Of a stretch of 63,454 bases of DNA, positions 18,493 to 26,122 are shown piece by piece. The DNA lies in NCBI GenBank assembly GCA_007118145.1, contig SKSD01000051.1:1-63454 (forward strand), read 5' to 3'. Made by a program: the position numbers and the translations under genes. The notes below the pieces were generated by a model, which worked only from the letters and a program-made list of their open reading frames with translations, was not told the DNA's origin and did no database searches. Source of the stretch: Halobacteriales archaeon (GTDB taxonomy: Archaea; Halobacteriota; Halobacteria; Halobacteriales; SKSH01). Every line of letters starts with the position of its first letter. Within the stretch, counting starts at the first letter, position 1.

Positions 18493-19032
18493 TCAGGAGA
18501 GACGAGCTGCGAGATCGGCCTCGGTGATGATCCCAACGGGACGACCATCTTCGGTGACGACCACAGCTCTGGCGTGCTCGAGTAGCGTCTTGATCTCACT
18601 CACCGGTGTCGATGGCGACACGACCGGGAAGGGTTCTTGCATGTGCTTGCTGATCGGGTCATCGCGGTCAGCATCATCGAGACCGGCGAGGTTCCCGAGG
18701 GTGATACTCCCAACCGCTACCTCCCCCTCGAGGACAGGTAGTTGCGAGTATGCTGCATCGCTCATCCTCGAGGCGGCGAGTTTGACCGAATCATCGGCCT
18801 GTACACTCACGACCGATGTCGACATGAGCTCCTCAGCTCTGACCACCTTGGCCTCGCGTTCATTGAGCACCTCCACGATTCGACGCAGTGTCGACAGGCG
18901 CGGGTCGACACCACCACCCTCGATCCGTGCGATCAGTGGCTGTGAAACACCAGCTGCCTCGGCCACCTCGCTTTGTGTCAGACCAAGTTGCTTTCGGCGT
19001 TCGCGAAGGTCGGCCGCGGTCGGCAGCTCCAT
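18493..19032 (-). CDS. XRE-family HTH regulator with paired CBS domains
   Basis: 179-aa DNA-binding protein. Residues ~6-60 form a lambda-repressor-like HTH (LRERRKQLGLTQSEVAEAAG, then SQPLIARIEGG), and residues ~65-178 form two CBS motifs, which usually bind adenine nucleotides or S-adenosylmethionine. Such proteins sense a nucleotide-like ligand and control transcription. The ATG at 19032 is preferred; a TTG at 19038 is in frame. A TATA box (19058-19063, minus strand) sits ~28 nt upstream, and a perfect 7-bp-arm inverted repeat at 19041-19055 lies between TATA box and start, so autorepression is likely. The gene is 47 bp upstream of metG on the same strand. Confidence 0.88.
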   Translation of the reverse strand: MELPTAADLRERRKQLGLTQSEVAEAAGVSQPLIARIEGGGVDPRLSTLRRIVEVLNEREAKVVRAEELMSTSVVSVQADDSVKLAASRMSDAAYSQLPVLEGEVAVGSITLGNLAGLDDADRDDPISKHMQEPFPVVSPSTPVSEIKTLLEHARAVVVTEDGRPVGIITEADLAARLS

Positions 19033-19040
19033 ATCCAATG

Positions 19041-19055
19041 ATTACCCGGGGTAAT
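19041..19055. promoter_or_regulatory. Palindromic operator of the XRE-CBS gene
   Basis: ATTACCC-G-GGGTAAT is a perfect 15-bp inverted repeat with a single central base. It lies 9 bp upstream of the XRE-CBS ATG and directly downstream of the TATA box on the minus strand (TTTAAT, 19058-19063). A protein bound here would cover the transcription start of a leaderless mRNA. Binding by the encoded XRE protein itself is an inference from position. Confidence 0.6.
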
Positions 19056-19088
19056 TGATTAAACGTTCTGTACTGACCGGTGTCTCGC

Positions 19089-19451
19089 TCACTCCTCCTT
19101 GTCGTCTTCCTCGAGTTCGAACACCTCGATCACACTCAGTGGAACGTTCCTGAGCGCTGTGCCTATCTCCTTCTTCGCGATCCGACTGGCGTGTTCCTCG
19201 TTCTCGGCGTTGAAGACGTCCATCTCGAGTGCCAACCCGACGAGTGCGGTTTCCGCGGCGATGAACGCTGAATCGAACGGTGCGTTACAAGCTGGACAGC
19301 CGGTCACCCCGACGTCCACCTCGACGTACGCCATCGATGCCTCGTTCAACCGCCGACCAGCCTCGCTGATCGCCACACCAATCGCATCATCGATGTCCTG
19401 CACATCCCTGACCAACCAGGCGGCCTCCAACAGGAGCCTGTAATTTCCCAT
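19089..19451 (-). CDS. UPF0212 (DUF555) zinc-ribbon-like protein
   Basis: 120-aa conserved archaeal protein of the UPF0212 family, function unknown. The family signature is read as [15 protein letters not shown] at the N-terminus, a [13 protein letters not shown] segment with a CxxC pair, and the block [18 protein letters not shown]. The ATG at 19451 matches the family's usual start; the frame stays open to 19508, but those 19 residues are outside the family. It ends in a highly acidic tail. It lies upstream of the XRE-CBS gene on the same strand with a 33-bp gap that already holds that gene's promoter. Confidence 0.85.
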   Translation of the reverse strand: MGNYRLLLEAAWLVRDVQDIDDAIGVAISEAGRRLNEASMAYVEVDVGVTGCPACNAPFDSAFIAAETALVGLALEMDVFNAENEEHASRIAKKEIGTALRNVPLSVIEVFELEEDDKEE

Positions 19452-19684
19452 ACCTCCGAAGAGTGGCTCACCGATGGCGTGCTTTGTGGTTTGGATGGCG
19501 CGGGCCATTCCGTAGGTGATGTATATTATTCACGAATCATTTGGTTTAGTCTGGTGAACTTGATACGCAGGTTTTCACCTTGCGTGACAGTGTATGACAC
19601 CGGTCAGACGGTTCGACGATTGACGTAAATTATCGGGGTTTAGCCACCCCCTGTGCCGGTTTAGGAGATAATTATGAGGAAACG

Positions 19685-19690
19685 TTTATA
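19685..19690 (+). promoter_or_regulatory. TATA box of the small membrane protein gene
   Basis: TTTATA within AACGTTTATATG lies 39 nt upstream of the ATG at 19724. The gap from 19452 to 19723 otherwise holds no gene I can support; it contains the divergent promoter region for the UPF0212 gene. Confidence 0.45.
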
Positions 19691-19723
19691 TGCACAGGGT
19701 GGTGACCGACGGGCCACATCACC

Positions 19724-19900
19724 ATGATCGAACGACTGTCCCGAGCACTCCTGTTTGGGGCTTACCAACTCACGATCGCCCTGGGTCTCGTCCTCCTCCC
19801 GCTGGCATTGCTGATGGGACGCTTTGGGATCACCCTCCCGATGCACAGACTCGTCAAGACCCTCGGTGACGCGTACGAACGACGTCAGAACACGGTTTGA
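19724..19900 (+). CDS. 58-aa membrane protein upstream of psmB
   Basis: Short protein MIERLSRALLFGAYQ... with one long hydrophobic segment (about residues 13-32), a second amphipathic stretch (MGRFGITLPMHRLV) and a basic C-terminus. It has its own TATA box and a normal haloarchaeal codon pattern, and it ends 55 bp before the psmB ATG. No motif suggests a function. Its position beside the proteasome beta gene may be chance, since psmB has a separate promoter in the gap. Confidence 0.6.
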   Translation: MIERLSRALLFGAYQLTIALGLVLLPLALLMGRFGITLPMHRLVKTLGDAYERRQNTV

Positions 19901-19924
19901 TTACCACCAGGTCTGAAAACGGCA

Positions 19925-19931
19925 TTTTATA
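19925..19931 (+). promoter_or_regulatory. TATA box of psmB
   Basis: TTTTATA centred about 28 nt upstream of the psmB ATG at 19956, the expected spacing for a leaderless transcript. This supports the upstream Met (19956) over the alternative at 19965. Confidence 0.6.
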
Positions 19932-19955
19932 CCATCGGAGGTTATCCACTCTTCC

Positions 19956-20678
19956 ATGGACCCGATGGTCAATCACCACCGACCGATCGATCGACCGCGA
20001 CCGGGACTCCGTGACCCATCCGAGCCGATGGTCGGCGAACTCCCGTCGTACAACGGCCCGAAGGAGTCGGAGTACTCGAGTGAGACCGGGACGACGACGA
20101 TCGGCCTGACGACTGACGAGGGAGTCGTGCTCGCCACCGATATGCGCGCGAGCCTCGCCGGTCGGTTCGTCACGAACAAGAACGTGCAGAAGGTCGAGCA
20201 AGTCCACCCAACGGCCGCGCTGACCATGGTCGGATCGGTTGGCGGTGCACAGGCATTCATCAGGGGACTTCGCATCGAGGCAAGTCTCTACGAGACTCGA
20301 CGTGGTGAACGTATGAGCATGCAGGCGCTCTCGACGATCGCTGGTAACTTCGCCCGAGCCGGTCCCTATTGGTTGATCAACCCGATCCTCGGTGGCGTCG
20401 ACGACGAGGGCACCCACGTGTTCTCCATCTCACCAGATGGTGGTGTCCTCGGTGAGGATTATGTCGTGACGGGCAGTGGGATGCAACTCGCTTACGGACA
20501 CCTCGAGCAGGAATACGACGATACGATCGACATGCAAGAGGCAGAGCGCATCGCTGCTGGCGGGATCGTCAGTGCGACCGAGCGCGATTCCGGGAGTGGG
20601 AACGGTATCTACATCGCTCGCGTGACGACCGATGGTGTCGATATCGAGGGTCACAAGAACGCGACCCAGCTGCTCTAG
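19956..20678 (+). CDS. psmB: 20S proteasome beta subunit (proprotein)
   Basis: 240-aa N-terminal-nucleophile protease subunit forming the inner catalytic rings. A propeptide of 45 residues ends in Gly45, and cleavage exposes Thr46 (GTTTIGL), the nucleophile. The supporting residues are visible: the Asp in LATDMRAS and the Lys in VTNKNVQKV, corresponding to Asp17 and Lys33 of the mature enzyme. The C-terminal SGSGNGIYIARV block is typical. The partner alpha subunit gene is 9 kb away at 29972-30718 on the other strand. It is followed 27 bp later by an HD phosphohydrolase gene on the same strand. Confidence 0.96.
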   Translation: MDPMVNHHRPIDRPRPGLRDPSEPMVGELPSYNGPKESEYSSETGTTTIGLTTDEGVVLATDMRASLAGRFVTNKNVQKVEQVHPTAALTMVGSVGGAQAFIRGLRIEASLYETRRGERMSMQALSTIAGNFARAGPYWLINPILGGVDDEGTHVFSISPDGGVLGEDYVVTGSGMQLAYGHLEQEYDDTIDMQEAERIAAGGIVSATERDSGSGNGIYIARVTTDGVDIEGHKNATQLL

Positions 20679-20705
20679 GTAATCGTCTACGCGCCGGCGA
20701 GCCAT

Positions 20706-21983
20706 ATGATCACCATCAAGGACAGTGTTCACAGCCATATCGAGATAGACGGTGTGGGAGCGTCGTTGCTCGATACACCACCGGTTCAGCGCCTGAGACA
20801 CATCCGCCAGCTTGGCACGGTGCAACTGGTCTACCCATCCGCAAATCACACACGATTCGAACACAGCCTCGGTGTCTATCACCTCGTGAGACAGGCGCTC
20901 GACCACCTCGGTATCGCTGGCCAACACGCCAGGGAGATCGAGGCAGCTGCCATGGTGCACGATGTTGGTCACGCACCATTCTCACACAATCTAGAACCGA
21001 TCCTCGAGGAGGAGACCGGCGCGACGCATGATACGATCGACCACCTTCTGGCTGCACCACCGATCGTCGATGTGCTCGAGCGATTCGACCTCTCACCGGC
21101 GACGATTGCCGAGCTCGTCCGGGGCGGTGGCTCACTCGGGCAACTCCTCGCCGGTGAGCTCGACGTGGACCGGATGGACTACCTCGTGCGTGATGCCCAT
21201 CACACCGGTGTCCCCTACGGTACGATCGACCCAGGCAGACTGCTTCGACAGCTCACGTTCGTCGATGGCGATCTCGTGCTTGCTGAGGGTAACGTGCAAT
21301 CAGCTGAGAACCTCCTTATCGCACGTGCACTGATGAACCCAACCGTGTACAACCATCACGTCTCGCGGATCAGCAAGGCGATGCTCAGGCGTGCATTCTG
21401 GGAGTTGGTCGACGGTGGAGACCTCGATGCACAGATCGACCCGCTCGTATCCGTCTGGCAGCGAGATGATGGGTCGGTACACCCGTTGCGTCAAGCCACC
21501 GATCACGATGTCTTGGTTGCCATGGCGAGTATCCCCCGTACACGCCCACTGTTACAGCGACTCATCAATCGCGACCTGTTCAAGCGGGCGATCTGGGCTG
21601 AGCGGCGTCACGTCTCGGATGGGCTGTTCGATCTCACCATCGCTGAGATACGAGGGCTCGAACGTGAGATCGCCGACCGTGCGGGAGTCAGCTCGGAGCA
21701 CGTCCTACTCGATATCCCATCAGATACTCACATGACGGAGGCATCATCTCGGGTGCTCGTCAACGGTGAGATACGCCGTCTTGATGAGCAGTCACCACTC
21801 GTCAGAGCGTTACAGGACAGTCACGATGCGCAGTGGCGCCTGGGCGTCTACTCACCTGAGGCAACGACGGCAACGGTGGCCGAGGCAGCAGCTGGCATCC
21901 TCGGGCTGGATATCACCGGACCGTACGTACAAGAGCGTGGTCGGGGTATCCACAGACGTCTGGGGGAGTTCGTCGACACATGA
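20706..21983 (+). CDS. HD-domain phosphohydrolase, SAMHD1-like
   Basis: 425-aa HD-superfamily enzyme of the SAMHD1/dGTPase branch. The order of motifs matches: PPVQRLRHIRQLG, then TRFEHSLGVYHL with metal ligand His53, the HD pair His85-Asp86 in MVHDVGHAPFSH, and DVDRMDYLVRD (Asp153/Asp155), which closely resembles the corresponding SAMHD1 segment. Such enzymes hydrolyse dNTPs to deoxynucleosides and triphosphate, or other phosphoesters; the exact substrate is unknown here. The gene overlaps the downstream amidohydrolase by 4 bp (ATGA), so the two are translationally coupled. Confidence 0.9.
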   Translation: MITIKDSVHSHIEIDGVGASLLDTPPVQRLRHIRQLGTVQLVYPSANHTRFEHSLGVYHLVRQALDHLGIAGQHAREIEAAAMVHDVGHAPFSHNLEPILEEETGATHDTIDHLLAAPPIVDVLERFDLSPATIAELVRGGGSLGQLLAGELDVDRMDYLVRDAHHTGVPYGTIDPGRLLRQLTFVDGDLVLAEGNVQSAENLLIARALMNPTVYNHHVSRISKAMLRRAFWELVDGGDLDAQIDPLVSVWQRDDGSVHPLRQATDHDVLVAMASIPRTRPLLQRLINRDLFKRAIWAERRHVSDGLFDLTIAEIRGLEREIADRAGVSSEHVLLDIPSDTHMTEASSRVLVNGEIRRLDEQSPLVRALQDSHDAQWRLGVYSPEATTATVAEAAAGILGLDITGPYVQERGRGIHRRLGEFVDT

Positions 21984-23023
21984 CCGAGTGGACGATCGAG
22001 GGTACGATCCTCACGGGCACCGAATTCGAACCAGTCGAGGGTCGCCTCGTCATCGAGGACAACCGCATCACGTCCATCGAGGAGACGACGGTGTCGTCCT
22101 CGACCATCGTCGCACCAGCCTTCATCAACGCACACACCCACATCGGTGACTCGATCGCGAAGGAGGCCGGTCTCGAACTCAGTCTTGAGGCGCTTGTCGC
22201 CCCACCGGACGGGTTGAAACATCGCTTACTCGCCGAGGCAGAGCCGTCAACACTGGTCGGGGCGATGCGTCGATCACTCCGCTTCATGGAGCTCGAGGGG
22301 ATTGGTGCGTGTTATGACTTCCGAGAGGGGGGTATCGAAGGGGTCGAACGCCTGCGAGAGGCGGCTGATGGCCTGACGATTGATGCCAACGCGTTCGGAC
22401 GCGGGGATGCCGGTGTCATTGCCTACGCAGATGGCTACGGCGCGAGTGGGGCAGCGGATGAGCGCTTTGCGTCACAGCGCCTGGCAGCCAGGGGTGCTGA
22501 CAAACCGTTCGGTATCCATGCCGGTGAGGTAGATAGTGGTGATATCAACCCCGCACTCGATCTCGACCCGGATTTCCTTGTCCACATGGTACACGCTGAG
22601 GAGATCCACCTCGAGCGGGTTGAGGATGCACAGATCCCGGTGGTCTGTTGCCCACGGTCGAATCTCGTCACCGATGTCGGTCTGCCACCGGTCGAGGCAC
22701 TGGCCGCTCGAACGTCCGTCGCACTCGGGACGGACAACGTGATGATCAACAACCCGTCGATGCTGAGAGAGATGGAGTTCACCTCGAAACTGTTCGATGT
22801 GACACCGAAGGAGGTCTTGGCCATGGCGACGACGAACGCTGCATCGATGCTCGACCGCCCAGATGGGTACCTGGCAGCGGGACGACCTGCCCGGATGGTG
22901 CTCATCGATGGCGATTCTGACAATCTCTCTGGATATGTCGATCCGGTCAGTGCCATCGTCAGGCGGGCGTGTCGGACCGATATCGAGGAGGTCATCCTGT
23001 CACCTATCGAACCTGAAGATTAA
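21980..23023 (+). CDS. Amidohydrolase, ATZ/TRZ/cytosine deaminase-like
   Basis: 347-aa metal-dependent hydrolase with a composite amidohydrolase fold. Landmarks are INAHTHIGD (first metal-binding HxH), GIHAGE (third metal His), HAEE, the CPRSN segment and ALGTDN with the final metal Asp. This pattern is shared by S-adenosylhomocysteine/methylthioadenosine, guanine and cytosine deaminases and by TRZ/ATZ chlorohydrolases; the substrate cannot be resolved. It overlaps the SAMHD1-like gene by 4 bp, which suggests consecutive steps in nucleotide or nucleoside breakdown (inference). A universal stress protein gene follows 24 bp later. Confidence 0.88.
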   Translation: MTEWTIEGTILTGTEFEPVEGRLVIEDNRITSIEETTVSSSTIVAPAFINAHTHIGDSIAKEAGLELSLEALVAPPDGLKHRLLAEAEPSTLVGAMRRSLRFMELEGIGACYDFREGGIEGVERLREAADGLTIDANAFGRGDAGVIAYADGYGASGAADERFASQRLAARGADKPFGIHAGEVDSGDINPALDLDPDFLVHMVHAEEIHLERVEDAQIPVVCCPRSNLVTDVGLPPVEALAARTSVALGTDNVMINNPSMLREMEFTSKLFDVTPKEVLAMATTNAASMLDRPDGYLAAGRPARMVLIDGDSDNLSGYVDPVSAIVRRACRTDIEEVILSPIEPED

Positions 23024-23047
23024 GCCAACTGGGTGTCAACGACCGGC

Positions 23048-23494
23048 ATGTACTCTCGGATCCTCGTCCCTACCGACGGGTCGGAGGGGTCCATGATCGC
23101 ACTCGATCACGCCCTCGAGCTCGCACAAGCTCACGATGCGACGATCAGAGGACTCTACGTGGTCAACGAGGGCGCACTCGCCGGTGCGGCTGTCGAGGTT
23201 CCGTGGGACGGGCTGTATGCGCATCTACGAAACGAGGGAGAAACAGCGCTGCAAAGCCTCCGAGAACGCGCCGAGGAGGCCGATGTCTCGGTCGAGACCG
23301 AGCTTCGAGAGGGTCGTCCGAGTCGGATGATTGTCACGGATGCGACCGAAACGGGCTGCGACCTCATCGTGATGGGGACACACGGTCGATCGGGGTTAGA
23401 CCGACTCCTGCTGGGGAGTGTTGCCGAGGGTGTGATCCGTAGTGCACCGGTTCCGGTGATGACGGTACGGATCGGACTTCAGCATGAGGGCTGA
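23048..23494 (+). CDS. Universal stress protein (UspA family)
   Basis: 148-aa single-domain Usp protein. It opens with ILVPTDGSEGS and carries the ATP-binding motif G-x2-G-x9-G-S in GTHGRSGLDRLLLGS. It therefore belongs to the nucleotide-binding class that dimerises and acts in stress adaptation. The ATG at 23048 (MYSRILVPTDG) is used; a start 15 bp upstream is in frame. Its last 16 bp overlap the 3' end of the convergent birA gene. Confidence 0.92.
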   Translation: MYSRILVPTDGSEGSMIALDHALELAQAHDATIRGLYVVNEGALAGAAVEVPWDGLYAHLRNEGETALQSLRERAEEADVSVETELREGRPSRMIVTDATETGCDLIVMGTHGRSGLDRLLLGSVAEGVIRSAPVPVMTVRIGLQHEG

Positions 23495-24414
23495 ACGTAT
23501 CTGAGTCGCTCACAGTGGCCGAGGGAGATCGTTTGGGTGCCCTGCCTGGTCTCGATCACCAGTGCCCCCGCATCGTCGAGGCCCTTCGCGATCCCGGTGT
23601 GATAGCCATCTGGTGTCTCGACACGTACCGTTCGTCCCACTGTCTCACTGTGACTCGACCACATCGCCAGCGTCGATGCAGGATCGGTTCGAAGCTGTTC
23701 GAACGTATGGATGACGTAGGCCAGAAAGGGTGCACGTCGGATCGGCCCAGCCAGTGTTTGCAGGCTCATCGAACCCTCGGGAAGTGTCGATGCATCGACG
23801 TTCGCGTTGATACCCACACCACAGATGGTACGTGTGCGGGTTTCTCCAGCTGAACGCGTATTGAGCAGTACGCCTGCCAATTTACGTCCGTGAGCGTCAT
23901 TGACATCGTTCGGCCACTTGATCGCTGAATCGAAGCCGAGGGTATGTGTCGCATCGGCGACAGCCACAGCCATGGCGAGTTGCTCGATCCATGCGGTGTC
24001 AACGGGCAGGTGTCTTCCATCACCGACTGATGCCCAGATACCCCCCGTGGGTGATGACCACTGACGACCCCGCCGCCCCCGTCCGGCCGTCTGTCGCTCG
24101 GCGATGACCAGCAGACGGTCTGCGTCACCGGGTTCGAGGAGCTCCCTCGCATGCTCGTTCGTCGAGGCGAGTGTGTCGTACCAGGTGACCTCATACCCCA
24201 TAGGAAGCAGCGATGTGAGTGTCTCGACATCGTACGTGAGGCGTGGTGAGCACTCGATTACGCCATCGATCGTATCGAGTAATTCGCGATCGATGAGTGT
24301 CTCAACGACACCGCTGAGGGTCTCATCTGCGAGACCGAGTCTCGTGGGGAGAATAGATCGCTCGACACCACCTGCGGCTGTCGCACAGAGCACACCAATG
24401 TGGTGTCGGTCCAT
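23479..24414 (-). CDS. birA: Biotin-protein ligase with N-terminal winged helix
   Basis: 311-aa BirA-type protein that makes biotinyl-AMP and attaches biotin to acceptor carboxylase subunits. Residues ~1-70 look like a winged-helix DNA-binding domain. The catalytic domain shows STNEHARELL, the biotin loop ERQTAGRGRRGRQW, and KWPNDV with the catalytic Lys. Group II BirA proteins repress biotin genes, and a putative operator (24449-24467) overlaps this gene's own TATA region. The ATG at 24414 is chosen; the frame is open to 24519 but would run into the IS end. The gene's promoter lies immediately beside the left end of the IS element. Confidence 0.92.
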   Translation of the reverse strand: MDRHHIGVLCATAAGGVERSILPTRLGLADETLSGVVETLIDRELLDTIDGVIECSPRLTYDVETLTSLLPMGYEVTWYDTLASTNEHARELLEPGDADRLLVIAERQTAGRGRRGRQWSSPTGGIWASVGDGRHLPVDTAWIEQLAMAVAVADATHTLGFDSAIKWPNDVNDAHGRKLAGVLLNTRSAGETRTRTICGVGINANVDASTLPEGSMSLQTLAGPIRRAPFLAYVIHTFEQLRTDPASTLAMWSSHSETVGRTVRVETPDGYHTGIAKGLDDAGALVIETRQGTQTISLGHCERLRYVQPSC

Positions 24415-24448
24415 GCCCCAGCATTCCACTCGTGTGCCAAAAATCACC

Positions 24449-24467
24449 GCGATTTTACACGAATCGC
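24449..24467. promoter_or_regulatory. Inverted repeat over the birA promoter
   Basis: GCGATT (24449-24454) and AATCGC (24462-24467) are inverted repeats separated by 7 bases. The minus-strand TATA-like GTGTAAAATC falls within it, about 41 nt from the birA start. It could be an operator bound by BirA's winged helix, or part of the IS left end; sequence alone cannot decide. Confidence 0.35.
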
Positions 24468-24476
24468 AGGAGAAAG

Positions 24477-24496
24477 CCCACGGCTTTAGCCGTGGG
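24477..24496 (+). repeat. Left-end subterminal hairpin of the IS
   Basis: CCCACGGC-TTTA-GCCGTGGG, a perfect 8-bp stem with a 4-nt loop. It resembles the right-end hairpin, with one base pair exchanged (G-C here, A-T there), and is the likely TnpA recognition structure on single-stranded DNA. Confidence 0.75.
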
Positions 24497-24593
24497 ATGA
24501 ATCCGTAAGCTTCTCGCAATAACCGCCGTCAGAAGCATGGCCGGCGTTGAATGAATCGATAGCATTATTAGATAGATAACTCATATCTAAAAT

Positions 24594-24983
24594 GTGCCCC
24601 GAGGATATAGCAAGGAGCGGACAAACGTCCACAACCTACACTACCACTTCATCTGGTGCCCGAAGTACCGAAAGAAGGTCCTCACAGGTGACGTGGCTGC
24701 CGAATTCGAATCGCTCATTGAGGAGAAAGCGGCCGAGCTTGAGCTGGAAATCCTCGAACTGGCGATTCAACCTGACCACGTTCACCTGTTCATCACTGGG
24801 CATCCGAAGCTCTCACCGAACAAGATCATCCAGCAGATCAAAGGCTACTCGTCTCGTGTCCTCCGGGACGAGTACGACTTCGGCCTCCCGTCGCTGTGGA
24901 CACGAAGCTACTTCGTGTCCTCGGCGGGCGAGGTATCGAGTCAGACCATCGAGGCGTATATCGAGGCACAGACCGGTCAATGA
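24594..24983 (+). CDS. tnpA: IS200/IS605 TnpA, Y1 HUH transposase
   Basis: 129-aa single-strand DNA transposase. It shows the family opening HYHFIWCPKYRKKVL, the HUH metal motif in QPDHVHLFI, a YFVSSAGEVS block, and the C-terminal AYIEAQ helix carrying the nucleophilic Tyr. The start is GTG at 24594; an overlapping ATG at 24592 is in a different frame and encodes no family sequence. It overlaps tnpB by 4 bp (ATGA). Full-length for the family, with no frameshift seen, so probably active. Confidence 0.93.
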   Translation: MPRGYSKERTNVHNLHYHFIWCPKYRKKVLTGDVAAEFESLIEEKAAELELEILELAIQPDHVHLFITGHPKLSPNKIIQQIKGYSSRVLRDEYDFGLPSLWTRSYFVSSAGEVSSQTIEAYIEAQTGQ

Positions 24984-26122
24984 AGCACGAAGTCGCCAAA
25001 ACCATCCGGGTGAAGCTCCACTCCCTGACGAACGTCAAGGAGGGGCTTCTCTCCCGCGAGTACGAGGCGTTTCAGCGGGCCGTCGGAGGCGAGGATGCCC
25101 ACCTGTACTCCGCGACCAAACAACAGGCCCGGAAAGTCCGGCGACAAAAGAACCCGCGATACGAACAGCCGGTCGTCCTTCGGAACGACGTTATCACTGT
25201 GGTCGAACAGGACCTTCCGCTCTCGAAATGGTGGGTGAAGGTTCCGGTGTACAACCCCGAGAAAGAGCGGGGCGGTTCCGTATGGTGCCCCGCCATCGTG
25301 CCGAAGAAAGACCACGATCTCGTCCGAGGGGGCGAGATCGCAGATTCCGAACTCGTCCGGCGTGACGGGGAGTGGTTCGTCCACCTCGTCGTAAAGCGCC
25401 AGCACAAGCTTCAGGAGGAGTACGACGACCTGCTCGCCGTGGACATGGGAGCGCGGTGGATCGCAGTGTCTGTGGCACTGTCAGACCGCGACACTACGTT
25501 CTACGGCGATGACGTGCGCCGCATCCGCGAACACTACAAGCTTCTCCGCAAGCGCATCGGGAAGAAGAAAGTAGAGAAAGGTCGGCAGGTGATCGAGCGC
25601 ATCGGGAACGCCGAGTCCCGGAAGGTCGAAGATCGGCTCCACAAGATCGCCAACGCGATTGTGGCCGACGCCGCCGACCGAAACGCGCTGATCGTTCTCG
25701 GGGACCTCGGCGGTATCCGCGAGGACAACGACAAGGGGCGCTACGCGAACGACAAGATTCATCGCTTCCCGTTCGCCAAGCTCCGGACGTTCATCGAGTA
25801 CAAGGCCCGCGAAGCCCGTATCGAGGTCCTGACGGTGGACGAGGCATACACCTCGCAGTACTGCAATCGGTGTGGGAGCGAGGGCATGCGCCCCTCACAA
25901 GGTCTTTTTGAATGCCCGTCCTGCGGCCTCGAAGACAACGCGGACAAGAACGGCGCACTAAACATTGCGAAACGAGCGTTGGGTAAGTTCCAGAGACCGC
26001 TATCCAACGCGGGGGCTGTACTGGCTCAGCCCATAACCCCGGCACCGGAGACCGGGGAACTCCCGCCTGTCGTGGGCACAACCCCCAGTGAGGGAACCCC
26101 ACGACTTCAGTCGTGGGAGTAG
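24980..26122 (+). CDS. tnpB: TnpB, RNA-guided nuclease-type protein of the IS, RuvC-II Glu displaced
   Basis: 380-aa TnpB of the lineage ancestral to Cas12. RuvC-I is AVDMGARW (Asp155) and RuvC-III is DNADKNGALN (Asp322). A zinc ribbon has Cys295/Cys298 and Cys312/Cys315. At the usual RuvC-II Glu site the sequence is VLGDLGGIR, i.e. Gly241; Glu288 in VDEAYTS, 47 residues on, is a candidate substitute. The N-terminal part before RuvC-I is short (about 150 residues) and starts MKHEVAKTIRVKLHS. The right-end hairpin is encoded in the last codons (PRLQSWE). A guide RNA overlapping the 3' end is expected for the family but cannot be shown here. Confidence 0.9.
   Translation: MKHEVAKTIRVKLHSLTNVKEGLLSREYEAFQRAVGGEDAHLYSATKQQARKVRRQKNPRYEQPVVLRNDVITVVEQDLPLSKWWVKVPVYNPEKERGGSVWCPAIVPKKDHDLVRGGEIADSELVRRDGEWFVHLVVKRQHKLQEEYDDLLAVDMGARWIAVSVALSDRDTTFYGDDVRRIREHYKLLRKRIGKKKVEKGRQVIERIGNAESRKVEDRLHKIANAIVADAADRNALIVLGDLGGIREDNDKGRYANDKIHRFPFAKLRTFIEYKAREARIEVLTVDEAYTSQYCNRCGSEGMRPSQGLFECPSCGLEDNADKNGALNIAKRALGKFQRPLSNAGAVLAQPITPAPETGELPPVVGTTPSEGTPRLQSWE
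26098..26117 (+). repeat. Right-end hairpin of the IS, inside the tnpB 3' coding end
   Basis: CCCACGAC-TTCA-GTCGTGGG, an 8-bp stem with a 4-nt loop that ends 2 nt before the tnpB stop codon (26120-26122). It is the counterpart of the left-end hairpin and would also form the 3' end of any omega-type RNA made from this strand. Confidence 0.75.

Noticed and set aside
22435-22995. Antisense ORF opposite the amidohydrolase
   Set aside because: Ser/Arg-rich shadow translation with no family motif; the plus-strand frame has all metal motifs.
24592-25365. Long plus-strand ORF starting 2 bp before tnpA
   Set aside because: It is a shifted frame of tnpA/tnpB, Arg/Ser-rich without domain signatures; the GTG-started frame carries the HUH motif.
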